From positions 806,001 through 870,000 of the forward strand of contig JBMNJZ010000001.1 of the NCBI GenBank assembly GCA_050951925.1: a stretch of DNA of 64,000 nt, given 5' to 3'. A program made the translations under genes and the position numbers. This DNA is from UBA1046 sp012511325 (GTDB lineage Bacteria > Bacillota > Clostridia > Saccharofermentanales > DTU023). The first letter of the stretch is position 1; each line of letters starts with the position of its first letter. Of the stretch, positions 51,702 to 59,870 are shown one piece after another. Under the pieces are notes generated by a model that did no database searches, was not told the DNA's origin, and saw only the letters and a program-made list of their open reading frames with translations.

Positions 51702-52745
51702 CTATCGTTTGTACAGAACCTGCAATATTTTGATTAACAGTCTGAAGCTAGTAGCTATATCTTTAGTGTTGCCGACATTTAAGACGAATGTAGCTTTGGT
51801 CTTCGGGTCGTACCAGGCGTGCACTCCTGTGACGCCAAGATGACCCTGCAGCTTAGGCAGACCTTTTAATAGGAAAAAGAACTCTTCGAAGCGAACCTCC
51901 ATCATTCCCAATCCATAGTGGAGACCCTGTCGATATTTATGTTCAAAGGTGGCCATTTGGTCGAGAAACTTTCGGCTGATGAATCGCTCATTTTGCAGGA
52001 AATCCAAAAATTTCGACAAATCTTCCGCTGTAATCGACAAACCGCCGCCCGAGAAGTCAGCGCTTAGGCTGCGAAAGAGATGCACATCGACACCGTTGAC
52101 ATAACCAGGCGCCAAAGCCTTCTGATCGAAGCCTTCGCTATAAAAACACAGATGTGTATCCTGCATATCGGCAGGTTGAAAGAGATAAGTTTCGAGCGCC
52201 TGATGGAACGGCATCCCGAATACAGCTTCCACGATGAGTCCAAGCAGGACATATCCTGTATCGGAATAGAAAAATTTCTCTCCCGGCTTGGCAATAGCCT
52301 TTTGTCTATACCGCGTATAATCGAGCAGTTTTTCCGGCGTCCAGAAAGTATCTGGGTTGTTGATCATATCATCGGCAAATGAAGAGCCGTCGAAGGTCTT
52401 GCTTTCAAAATAATCGTTTATGCCGGAAGTATGCCCAAGCAGATGCCTGATGGTAACTTCACCCTGATAATCGGTGTTATCGAAGACAAAAAGTCCATCC
52501 AGCTTTTCTGGCCCCAGAATGCTGTTAACCCTCGTTTCGAGTGAAAGCTTTTCTTGCTCGATGGCCATAAAAATCAATGTGGCTGTCATGAGCTTTCCTG
52601 CGCTGGCACTGTGAAAGCGTTGATGCGGTATGGTGCTGGAGAAAGAATATCTGATCCCTGATTCCGGCAAGCTCATAGCAAACTGCAGGGTTTTTGCCTT
52701 TTTCGCACTCTTTTTTAATAATTCTTCTATCTTTTCAGTTGGCAT
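51702..52745 (-). CDS. serine hydrolase of the beta-lactamase/class C family
   Basis: 347 aa. The SxxK motif is HSASAGKLMTATL (Ser about 48, Lys about 51) and the second motif reads YSDTG (YxN position has Asp). A GHTSGINDY segment is typical of this fold. No signal peptide is evident, so it may be cytoplasmic; the substrate is unknown (peptide, ester or lactam). First gene of the operon with PadR and CPBP. Confidence 0.88.
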   Translation of the reverse strand: MPTEKIEELLKKSAKKAKTLQFAMSLPESGIRYSFSSTIPHQRFHSASAGKLMTATLIFMAIEQEKLSLETRVNSILGPEKLDGLFVFDNTDYQGEVTIRHLLGHTSGINDYFESKTFDGSSFADDMINNPDTFWTPEKLLDYTRYRQKAIAKPGEKFFYSDTGYVLLGLIVEAVFGMPFHQALETYLFQPADMQDTHLCFYSEGFDQKALAPGYVNGVDVHLFRSLSADFSGGGLSITAEDLSKFLDFLQNERFISRKFLDQMATFEHKYRQGLHYGLGMMEVRFEEFFFLLKGLPKLQGHLGVTGVHAWYDPKTKATFVLNVGNTKDIATSFRLLIKILQVLYKR

Positions 52746-52842
52746 AATGTTAAACCCTCCTTAGAAATCTTACTAACGAGAGAGTAACATATCTATTAGA
52801 TATGTTAACAGTCCTTCAGCCGATTCTGTCACTTGTGAAACG

Positions 52843-53100
52843 GTGAGCGCTTTACACTCCAAAATATTAGATGCCGCAGAAAGATTATTCGATGAAGCTA
52901 AGACGGCATATATAGACAACAAAGTATCAAAAAACAATAAAAGCATCGGGCAGTTGCGCAAAATACTTCGTCCGGAATATGTCTCGGAGTTTTTGTGTAA
53001 CAGGGGAATAGGTACATTTAGATATCTTTCAAATCTACTGGTGGTGTTGTGCGGCAATCGGGACGCCCAACCAATGGTCAACAGCGGCAGTCCGTATTAA
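52843..53100 (+). pseudogene. chimeric frame ending in an SPFH-protein tail
   Basis: 85-codon frame whose last 21 residues (NLLVVLCGNRDAQPMVNSGSP) are the C-terminus of an SPFH protein, joined to about 64 unrelated residues (SKILDAAERLFDEAKTAYIDNK and onwards, faintly like a TetR N-terminus). No ribosome site. Best read as a gene remnant produced by recombination. Confidence 0.6.
53040..53100 (+). repeat. SPFH-tail repeat, copy 2
   Basis: 61 bases, six mismatches to copy 1 at 34665-34725, same orientation. The two copies are 18.4 kb apart. Confidence 0.9.
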
Positions 53101-53251
53101 GAATATTATCTGCCGCCCGAATACTGTAGAATACTATGTAGATTGGTAAAAACTATGCTCAGTTTTCCGGTCGCCCTGAAAAGCGATCCGTATATTCTGA
53201 CGCAGTTACGAGCAAAGGCTGACTTGCCTTTAAGTTGTGGAGCTAACAATA

Positions 53252-53767
53252 ATGGAAAAAGGATTTATTCAAATCTATACAGGGAACGGAAAAGGGAAGA
53301 CCAGTGCAGCTTTCGGCATGGCACTGCGTGCGGCTATGGCGAACAAAAAGGTTTATATTGCTCAATTCGTCAAGAGCATGAAATACTCTGAAACAAAAAT
53401 TACAGAGCTGTTGGAGAATATCACAATCCACCAGTTCGGGCGTGGCTGCTATTTGCTTAGAGATGTAGAAGAAGCTGATAAGCAGACTGCCCAGGAAGGT
53501 CTGCAGAAATGCCGCCGGGCCCTAAGCTCTGGAAACTGGGATCTGGTTATTCTCGACGAGGTGACGATTGCACTGCATTTTGGATTGTTTTCCACAGATG
53601 AACTTTTAAGCACTTTGGAAGAAAAAGCATTAAACACAGAGGTCATTATGACAGGGAGATTTGCTCCGCAGGAGCTCTTAGATCGAGCTGATCTGGTTAC
53701 GGAAATGATGGAGATTAAACACTATTACACGCAAGGAGTACTTTCCCGTCCCGGTTTCGACTGCTGA
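53252..53767 (+). CDS. cobO: corrinoid adenosyltransferase (CobO/BtuR type)
   Basis: Adenosylates cob(I)alamin with ATP to make coenzyme B12. 171 aa with P-loop GNGKGKTSAA at residues 11-20, LVILDEVTIALHFGLF and the tail RADLVTEMMEIKHYYTQGV. The ATG at 53252 is preferred over an upstream GTG-type start because the family starts KGFIQIYTGNGKGKT. It stands alone without other B12 genes and no cobalamin riboswitch is visible, suggesting salvage. Confidence 0.92.
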   Translation: MEKGFIQIYTGNGKGKTSAAFGMALRAAMANKKVYIAQFVKSMKYSETKITELLENITIHQFGRGCYLLRDVEEADKQTAQEGLQKCRRALSSGNWDLVILDEVTIALHFGLFSTDELLSTLEEKALNTEVIMTGRFAPQELLDRADLVTEMMEIKHYYTQGVLSRPGFDC

Positions 53768-53901
53768 TTTAATCGGTATTGTTGTCTTGCGCAGGAACAG
53801 TGGAATACACTGAAACTTTCCCGGAAGGACGTCTGACATAATGGTGACGATATTTCCTACCGCAAAGAACTACTAAGTAGATACAATCCATTTGTCAAAT
53901 G

Positions 53902-53928
53902 AACGAACACATATTTTGTCTGTTCGTT
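53902..53928. repeat. inverted repeat in a 530-base gene-free gap
   Basis: AACGAACA (53902-53909) and TGTTCGTT (53921-53928), 11-base loop. It is not the usual CGAAC-N4-GTTCG LexA spacing. The rest of 53768-54251 holds no supported gene; it contains a short hairpin GTGGTG/CACCAC near 54009-54022. Confidence 0.5.
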
Positions 53929-54251
53929 TAACTTGCTCTCGGCTGCCTCTGTACAGCGGTCTGTTACCGCCGGATAATTGCCCATTTAGGGTAAGGTGAA
54001 AACACAGGTGGTGCACACCACATTGCTATGCTCCCCCCTATATGATAATTGCTTCTCTATAATAGTCGGCTTAGATCTAATTTCTTTGCCCTGCATGAGT
54101 GGTTTCGTCAACGTAGGGCGACCGTAGCCACCATGAAGAGGCGTTGCTGGCCAAATCCAGCGCATATTTAGTGTAATTTTAGCATGGAAAAGTTTTTTGT
54201 AGTCTACTTATTAGTCACTATTGTTTTTTCAGATTTTGAGAGTCAGTTCAA

Positions 54252-54292
54252 CAAAAAACAGCCGTCAATACAAGAAATTGTATCGACGACTG
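54252..54292 (-). terminator. terminator of the tRNA operon
   Basis: 15-bp stem (54259-54273 with 54278-54292, two G-T pairs, 4-base loop). On the minus strand it is followed by TTTTTT (54258-54253). Confidence 0.93.
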
Positions 54293-54297
54293 CTTCA

Positions 54298-54373
54298 TGG
54301 TGGGTACTATTGGACTCGAACCAACGACCCCTTCCGTGTGAAGGAAGTGCTCTCCCAGCTGAGCTAAGCACCC
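54298..54373 (-). tRNA. tRNA-Val (anticodon CAC)
   Basis: 76 bases with encoded CCA. Acceptor GGGTGCT/AGTACCC (one G-T pair). Anticodon loop TTCACAC gives CAC. Standard D arm (TAGCTCAGCTGGGAGAGCA) and T arm (TTGGTTCGAGTCCAA). Last gene of a Met-Glu-Val operon. Confidence 0.95.
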
Positions 54374-54378
54374 CCTGG

Positions 54379-54453
54379 TGGTGACCCGAACGGGAATCGA
54401 ACCCGTGATTCCGCCGTGAAAGGGCGATGTCTTAACCGCTTGACCATCGGGCC
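54379..54453 (-). tRNA. tRNA-Glu (anticodon UUC)
   Basis: 75 bases with encoded CCA. Acceptor GGCCCGA/TCGGGTC. Anticodon loop CTTTCAC gives UUC. T arm ACGGGTTCGATTCCCGT. 5 bases before tRNA-Val in transcription order. Confidence 0.95.
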
Positions 54454-54454
54454 G

Positions 54455-54531
54455 TGGTAGCGGCAGCAGGATTTGAACCTGCGACACTTCGGGTATGAAC
54501 CGAATGCTCTGGCCAACTGAGCTATACCGCC
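54455..54531 (-). tRNA. tRNA-Met (anticodon CAU)
   Basis: 77 bases with encoded CCA. Acceptor GGCGGTA/TGCCGCT. Anticodon loop TTCATAC gives CAU. It lacks the three G-C pairs of initiator tRNA at the anticodon stem, so it is elongator Met, or a CAU tRNA-Ile for lysidine modification. First gene of the operon. Confidence 0.9.
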
Positions 54532-54558
54532 ATTTGATTTGGTTAAAAGCGCTTCATG

Positions 54559-54588
54559 ATTGTACCAGTGCCTTGAAGCACCTGTCAA
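54559..54588 (-). promoter_or_regulatory. promoter of the tRNA Met-Glu-Val operon
   Basis: On the minus strand, TTGACA (54588-54583), an 18-base spacer, TACAAT (54564-54559) with an upstream TG. Confidence 0.85.
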
Positions 54589-54648
54589 CTTTTCGGCTAT
54601 TGTTTGATTGTGTTTATTGTGTATCATAATATATAGAGCAAGACTTTA

Positions 54649-54684
54649 CTGAAGAATTTTCTGAAGAATTTTCTGAAGAATATG
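54649..54684. repeat. 12-base tandem repeat, three units
   Basis: CTGAAGAATTTT twice and CTGAAGAATATG, directly before the HEAT-like gene. It could affect its expression by copy-number change. Confidence 0.8.
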
Positions 54685-54700
54685 TTATAGATGAGGCTAT

Positions 54701-55885
54701 ATGACAGAAGAGATCTGGAATAATCAACAATATCGCGAACTTACTATCTCCTGGAATCAGGCGATGTGCAGCCGTTTTGAAAATGTGTTCAGCCAACTGA
54801 GGGAGCAGGAGAGTATGACGGAACAGGATCTGTCAGACCGCGTATTCAAGCATTCGCTTGATCTGATGCATAAATGGTATCAGGAACCGTCGCCGTTGGA
54901 GGGTCTGAGCAATGCTGAGTTTATTTCCCGGATTGACGATCTCAAAGAATTGATCAGTCTGGCAGCTACTATGAGTGTCTATGGTGAGATGATTGTGCCC
55001 GACCTGGTAATCAAGAGCCTGGAAAAATTCGGTGACAATTCGATGGATGCACTGGTTCGGGAGATCATGCGCGCTGATTTTGAAGCCAGTAACGCTGAGA
55101 GCGAGTTTGACCTGCCGGATTATTTTGATGATGTCATGATTGTCATGGGTGGCTCGACGCGAGATGAAAATAAAAAGAGCGAGGATTGCGGCATACCTGC
55201 TTGTGCCGGGAAGAATGCGGCCAAGGCTACGGTGTCAGCCGGCCCGGCTGAAGACGGTTCCGATCCCGCGGCAGATACTGTTTCTGACACCGGTGCTGAG
55301 TCTGATCCCGGAACCGCGACCGATGCCATTTCTGCGTCCGTGGAGATAGATTATGCCGCCTGCGAGAGTCAGGCGTCACAGAGAGTAGCGGCGTCTTTCC
55401 TAACTATGATTGCCAATCCGGCGGCGGCGATCTATATACCTTTAATCGTTGAAAAGCTGGCCGCCACCAATATGCCGGATACCGTCATCCAGGAAGCGGC
55501 AGCTCAATTTCTCAGCGGCGCGTCTTACAGTTCTCCGGCCTGGCTGATGGAGTGGCTGAGCGAGACATTGATTTCCAGGGAAGACCTGACCGATCATCCT
55601 GTCATCTATTTGGTCATGTATGCCGTAGCCAGCGCGCAACATAAAGGTGACAAATCCGGTGTGCTGACTCTACTTCTGCGCACTTTTGATTATATGAGCG
55701 ACAAAGCGATCGGAGCCGGTTGTCTGGCAAGTTTCGGCGATCAGCGCGCCATTGCTTTTTTGAAGTCATGGTTGCATCTTAATCAGAATCAGATCGATGA
55801 AAAAACCTGGCATGGATTTGCCATGGCGATCCGCAGATTGGGCGGCAGAGTTGATCCCGCGGAGCACCCGAACCGTTTCCATTAA
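54701..55885 (+). CDS. unknown protein with HEAT-like helical repeats
   Basis: 394 aa, no signal peptide or membrane segment. Helical throughout, with HEAT-like segments: ISLAATMSVYGEMIVPDLVIKSL near residue 90, and VIYLVMYAVASAQHKGDKSG and IGAGCLASFGDQRAIAFLKSWL in the last third. A low-complexity Ala/Asp/Ser/Thr linker (about 160-215) separates two helical lobes. GAGG lies 4 bases before the ATG. Function not recognised; such folds usually mediate protein binding. It is followed by an array of imperfect repeats. Confidence 0.7.
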   Translation: MTEEIWNNQQYRELTISWNQAMCSRFENVFSQLREQESMTEQDLSDRVFKHSLDLMHKWYQEPSPLEGLSNAEFISRIDDLKELISLAATMSVYGEMIVPDLVIKSLEKFGDNSMDALVREIMRADFEASNAESEFDLPDYFDDVMIVMGGSTRDENKKSEDCGIPACAGKNAAKATVSAGPAEDGSDPAADTVSDTGAESDPGTATDAISASVEIDYAACESQASQRVAASFLTMIANPAAAIYIPLIVEKLAATNMPDTVIQEAAAQFLSGASYSSPAWLMEWLSETLISREDLTDHPVIYLVMYAVASAQHKGDKSGVLTLLLRTFDYMSDKAIGAGCLASFGDQRAIAFLKSWLHLNQNQIDEKTWHGFAMAIRRLGGRVDPAEHPNRFH

Positions 55886-56034
55886 GACCGGCTGACACTG
55901 CCGGCGTTATTTGCAAGCGAGGTCAAAATCATGCCAACTGCAAAAGAACTGCTGGTTTGACACTGCTTGTATTCTGCGCCAGCGAGGTCAAAACAGCTCA
56001 ACATTATTTTCCATTGAGACCGGCTGACATTGCC
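55876..56034. repeat. imperfect duplicated segment after the HEAT-like gene
   Basis: A 27-base unit at 55876-55902, which includes the stop codon of the HEAT-like gene, recurs at 56008-56034 with two mismatches. Between them AGCGAGGTCAAAA occurs at 55916-55928 and 55981-55993. This suggests an old tandem duplication of about 130 bases. No gene is seen in 55886-56209 apart from these repeats and a promoter. Confidence 0.75.
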
Positions 56035-56039
56035 TATTA

Positions 56040-56068
56040 TTGCGTCGAAAGCCGCAAGCTATTATAAT
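56040..56068 (+). promoter_or_regulatory. promoter of the zinc-ribbon/vWA-like gene
   Basis: TTGCGT (56040-56045), a 17-base spacer, TATAAT (56063-56068), about 140 bases before the ATG at 56210. Confidence 0.65.
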
Positions 56069-56209
56069 GGCAATCAAACTACATGCTTGATTGAGTGATC
56101 AGGTGTGCCCGATTTGACGAAGGCTGCGCGGGTAGTGCGGCAGCATATATCTGAGTAGGGCCGGACCTAAATAAAGCGTCTTCGCCAATTCATGGAACAG
56201 GTGAACTTA

Positions 56210-57862
56210 ATGAATTGTCATAATTGCGGACAACCAATCTATGAAGATGATCTGTTTTGTCCATACTGCGGCATGAACAATCCCGAGGCGGAAGCTCTGG
56301 CAGCCAGCAGGGCAGCGGGAGCCAGCATGCAAGCTTCAGAGACAGATGCCCATTATTATCCTCCTCCTCCCGATCAGGAGGACTATTTTGAAGACGAGTA
56401 TGAAGAGGTCGTCCCGGAAAAAAATCCGATTGTGCCGATTATGCTTGCTGTGGCTGCCGCTGTTGTTCTGATAGCGGGCATCCTTATCTTGCTGCTCAAG
56501 AGCGGCGGCTCGGACGACAACAAATTGTTATTTACACAACCGGAGGATAATGGCGCCGATAATGGGATCATCAATTGGCAGACATTGCCGACCTTGGATC
56601 TGGAAAGGCCGGAAGAGACTCTGGCGACAATACCTGATAATTTTGTCTGGACGATGCCGCCGGTTCAGACGTCGGAGACAGAACAGGAGCAACCCACGAT
56701 TACACCGGCGACAACAGCCGAGCCTGAGATTGTTATTATGACGCCGACCCCTAAACCGACGGCAAAACCGACCGCAGCCCCTACATCTAAACCGACAGAA
56801 TCACCAACTACGGTTCCCGAACCGGCAGGGACGGAACCGACTGCCAGCGAATCCGGCACTCCGGAATCCGAGGATACTTCTGATACGACAGAGCCTGCCG
56901 GAAGTGAGGACACGGAGACGACGTCAAGTGAAAGTGACACCGATCCGACAAATAATATCGATAAAAAGCTGCAACTGGTGATTAATGATGTTGTTGTGTC
57001 CAACTTCCCGACAGTACGGCTGTATTTCAATTTGGTGGACGAAAATGGTGTGGAATCACAGCTTGCCCCGATGGCGTCTTTTGCTCTGACGGAAACTGCG
57101 GATGAAAAAACCAATGATGTCAACAACCCCTCGGTAGATGAGGGTCATGTCGAGGTTTTGTCTTTGATTGAGTCAAGTGTTCATACACTGACGGCTGCAA
57201 ACATACAATCAGTCAAGGACGCGCACGAAGCGCTGGTGAAAAAGGTATTGCCGGAGGGCAATGTGAGCAACAAAATGGGTGTATTTGTCTTGCCGCACAA
57301 TTTTGTTCCGGCTAATCTGCCCGACGAGCTGGATTTTTACTCTACTCCCGAGACTTTGCTGGCCATTATCGCTAACTTGAAACCCGCGGTGAAGGGGGAG
57401 ACGGAGTGCAATATCTATAGTGCTATCCGGGAGGCGATCACAAAGCTGAATAAAGCAAAATATACGGGCGCTCTGGTTATTTACACCTACGGCAATGACT
57501 CCGGCAGCATAACTAAACAAGATGAGCTGGATGCCCTGAAAGTTTTGGTTTCAAGCTCTAATATCCCCATACATATAGTTTCTCTAACGGATGGTCCGGA
57601 GGATTTCTATCTTAAGAGTCTCGCCGACAGCAGTCGCGGCACTTTCACTTTCCTGGAGGATTTAGGCAGTCTGAGCGTAGTTTTACATGGCAAATACATC
57701 CACGAGGCCGGGAATTATTATATAGAATATAACTCGCCTTTTGCGGCTTCGATTGGGCAGAGGAAAGTAGTTCTCAAATATACGGATCCGGATGGAGACA
57801 TTTCGCTTACAGCAGATGCGGTATACACGCCGCCGTCACCGTCACCGTCACCGGCTCCGTAG
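56210..57862 (+). CDS. zinc-ribbon, membrane-anchored, vWA-like surface protein
   Basis: About 550 aa, unknown role. N-terminal cytoplasmic zinc ribbon with cysteines at 3, 6, 17 and 20 (CHNC and CPYC). Then an acidic Tyr/Pro-rich stretch, one membrane segment (about 76-96), a long Pro/Thr/Ser/Glu linker (about 120-245) and an external domain (about 250-530) with vWA-like features: VRLYFNLVDENG, IYSAIREAITKLNKAKYTGALVIYTYGND, and IPIHIVSLTDGPEDFYLKSLADSSRGTF. The metal-binding DxSxS is replaced by DEN, so metal binding is doubtful. The C-terminus is a Pro/Ser repeat. The ATG at 56210 is preferred over 56192 because AGGTGA precedes it. Confidence 0.72.
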   Translation: MNCHNCGQPIYEDDLFCPYCGMNNPEAEALAASRAAGASMQASETDAHYYPPPPDQEDYFEDEYEEVVPEKNPIVPIMLAVAAAVVLIAGILILLLKSGGSDDNKLLFTQPEDNGADNGIINWQTLPTLDLERPEETLATIPDNFVWTMPPVQTSETEQEQPTITPATTAEPEIVIMTPTPKPTAKPTAAPTSKPTESPTTVPEPAGTEPTASESGTPESEDTSDTTEPAGSEDTETTSSESDTDPTNNIDKKLQLVINDVVVSNFPTVRLYFNLVDENGVESQLAPMASFALTETADEKTNDVNNPSVDEGHVEVLSLIESSVHTLTAANIQSVKDAHEALVKKVLPEGNVSNKMGVFVLPHNFVPANLPDELDFYSTPETLLAIIANLKPAVKGETECNIYSAIREAITKLNKAKYTGALVIYTYGNDSGSITKQDELDALKVLVSSSNIPIHIVSLTDGPEDFYLKSLADSSRGTFTFLEDLGSLSVVLHGKYIHEAGNYYIEYNSPFAASIGQRKVVLKYTDPDGDISLTADAVYTPPSPSPSPAP

Positions 57863-57926
57863 ATGAATCACGTATAACTGAGAAAAATTTGCGCAAGTCT
57901 TTATCTCAAATAAAGGAATATTAATT

Positions 57927-58868
57927 ATGTCAAATAAGCTGGATTTTTTTACCAATCTGACTGATATCGAAATTAAAGTTGATTATCCGCTGGCGGAATA
58001 CACGCATTTTCGGACGGGTGGACCGGCCGAGATTTTGATTCAGCCTCAGACTGCCGAGTCAGCCGCTGATGTTGTCGCTATCTGCCGCGAGCAGGATATT
58101 CCGCTGCAGGTATTGGGCAAAGGCTGCAATGTTCTGGTAGCTGACCGGGGTATTCCCGGCGTGACTTTATTGCTGGCCGGCAAACTGGCCAGATATGATG
58201 TGGCCGGCGACCAGCTGTTTCTCCAGGCGGGGCTGCGCATTGCGGAAGCCTGTGCTCTGGCAGCCAGAAACTCACTTGCGGGTCTGGAATTCGCCTGCGG
58301 AATTCCCGGCAGCATTGGTGGCGCCTTGCGTATGAATGCCGGCGCCTATGACGGATCATTTCAAAATCTTGTGGTCAGGACGCAATATATTGATCGGAGC
58401 GGAATGCTGGGTTGGGTCGAAAGAGATGAGCATGATTTTTCTTATCGCAGCAGTGTTTTTGCCGGCAATGACTGGATCATCACTCAGACTGTGCTGCAGC
58501 TGGAAAAGGGCGAGCGCCGGGCCATCTATCAGCAGATGGCGGAAAACGCCCGCAAGCGCCGCGAATCACAACCATTGGAATATGCGAGCGGCGGCAGCGC
58601 TTTTAAACGGCCGGCCGGATATTTTGCCGGCAAGTTGATTACTGAAGCGGGTTTGAAGGGATTGCGCATGGGCTCCAGCGGCGTTTCGGAAAAACATGCC
58701 GGTTTTATTGTCAATTACGGCAAGGCTAAATCGTCGGAAATCATGGCCGTCTTTATCAAGGTTCAGGACGAAGTAAAAAAACAGTTCGGCATCGATCTGG
58801 AGCCGGAAGTGGAGTTCATTGGCGATTGGTCCGGTGAACCGATGGCCAGAACAGGCCGGACAGAGTAA
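57927..58868 (+). CDS. murB: UDP-N-acetylenolpyruvoylglucosamine reductase
   Basis: Second step of UDP-MurNAc synthesis, FAD- and NADPH-dependent. 313 aa, type II MurB. FAD-binding THFRTGGPAEILIQP and GKGCNVLVADRGIPG, then GIPGSIGGALRMNAGAYDG, the catalytic Tyr/Arg segment SYRSSVF, the catalytic Ser in SGGSAFKRP and the final Glu region PEVEFIGDW. AAGGAA precedes the ATG. whiA starts on the base after its stop codon. Confidence 0.96.
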   Translation: MSNKLDFFTNLTDIEIKVDYPLAEYTHFRTGGPAEILIQPQTAESAADVVAICREQDIPLQVLGKGCNVLVADRGIPGVTLLLAGKLARYDVAGDQLFLQAGLRIAEACALAARNSLAGLEFACGIPGSIGGALRMNAGAYDGSFQNLVVRTQYIDRSGMLGWVERDEHDFSYRSSVFAGNDWIITQTVLQLEKGERRAIYQQMAENARKRRESQPLEYASGGSAFKRPAGYFAGKLITEAGLKGLRMGSSGVSEKHAGFIVNYGKAKSSEIMAVFIKVQDEVKKQFGIDLEPEVEFIGDWSGEPMARTGRTE

Positions 58869-59768
58869 ATGTCCCTCTCTTTTAGCAAGCGTCTGCGCGG
58901 CAGTTTGCTGGCTCAAAGCCGGAAAGAGCTGAGCCGGCGTGAGGCTCGTGATATCCTGGGTCTGGTTTTGACTGTGGCCGGCCGCTCCGGCGCTGGTTTG
59001 ATCACTTTCATTTCGGAGCAAGCCGAGTATGTGGATTATCTGGTAAGCGCCGCGCAGTCGGCCCGGCTGCCGGTACATGAGCGGAAAGCCTTCGTCAAAG
59101 AAGATGCGTTGTTATTCAGTTGGGAGGACTTTGACGACGAGTTTCGCTCCGGCTTGGCGGCGGCGGATTTTGTGACTGGATCGGGGCTGTCGCGCAGTGA
59201 GTTTCTCAGCCATTCATTCCTGGCCTGCGGCTCTATGGCCGATCCGAATTCGCAATTTGCTCTGGAATGGCAGCTGGCCGGTGAAAAGGCGGCAGCAGAG
59301 CTGAGGTCGAAGCTGAAAAACTGGGGACTGATAGCGGGCAGCACTGTACGGCGGGGCGTGCCGATTCTGTATATTAAGAATGCCGAGCAGATCTCCGATT
59401 TTTTGATCATGACCGGCGCGACGGAGCTGTTGCTCGAGTATGTCGATATCCGGGTGCGGCGCGAGATTGCTGCCGGAGTCAACCGGCTGATGAATTGTGA
59501 CGAGGCCAATACCAATCGCCAGGTCGAGACTTCTTCCCGGCAGCTGGAGGCTATTCGCTATATCGCCGCGACAGCAGGTCTGGGCAGCCTGCCGGATAAT
59601 CTGCGGCTGGCGGCTGAGAAACGCCTGGAGGCGCCTGAGCTTTCGATCAGGGAGCTGGGTGAGCAGATGGTGCCGCCAATCGGTAAATCCGGCATGAATC
59701 ATCGCTTGAGGCGTCTGGAGGAGATTGCCGAAGAACTGAAAAGCGAACGGTCACTTTCCGGCCAATAA
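58869..59768 (+). CDS. whiA: WhiA-family DNA-binding regulator
   Basis: 299 aa. The N-terminal LAGLIDADG-like half (SFSKRLRGSLLAQ, GLITFISEQAEYVD) is degenerate for nuclease activity. The C-terminal helix-turn-helix has DEANTNRQVETSSRQLEAIRYI, then LSIRELGEQMVPPIGKSGMNHRLRRLEEIA, the WhiA signature. In Bacillota it influences cell division and chromosome segregation. The usual neighbours rapZ and yvcK are absent here. The phage-like element begins 103 bases after its stop. Confidence 0.93.
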   Translation: MSLSFSKRLRGSLLAQSRKELSRREARDILGLVLTVAGRSGAGLITFISEQAEYVDYLVSAAQSARLPVHERKAFVKEDALLFSWEDFDDEFRSGLAAADFVTGSGLSRSEFLSHSFLACGSMADPNSQFALEWQLAGEKAAAELRSKLKNWGLIAGSTVRRGVPILYIKNAEQISDFLIMTGATELLLEYVDIRVRREIAAGVNRLMNCDEANTNRQVETSSRQLEAIRYIAATAGLGSLPDNLRLAAEKRLEAPELSIRELGEQMVPPIGKSGMNHRLRRLEEIAEELKSERSLSGQ

Positions 59769-59870
59769 ATCTCATCGAACGCCAAATGCGTGCCGCCATT
59801 AAAAAGCGAACAAATAATTTCCAGCCCGTAATTATTGTATAATGAGGTAAAAGATTGATATATCAGCCTT

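Noticed and set aside
52773..53081. Minus-strand 102-codon frame in the SPFH remnant region
   Set aside because: Opposite the recognisable SPFH tail and without a ribosome site or family match.
53101..53251. Cobalamin riboswitch before the corrinoid adenosyltransferase
   Set aside because: No B12-box-like sequence or long structured leader could be recognised in the 150 bases.
53902..53928. LexA/SOS box
   Set aside because: The half-sites CGAAC and GTTCG are 13 bases apart instead of 4, so it does not fit the Gram-positive SOS box.
54298..54531. tRNA operon as the phage attachment site
   Set aside because: The integrase sits 5 kb away directly after whiA, and no repeated tRNA 3' end is seen near it.
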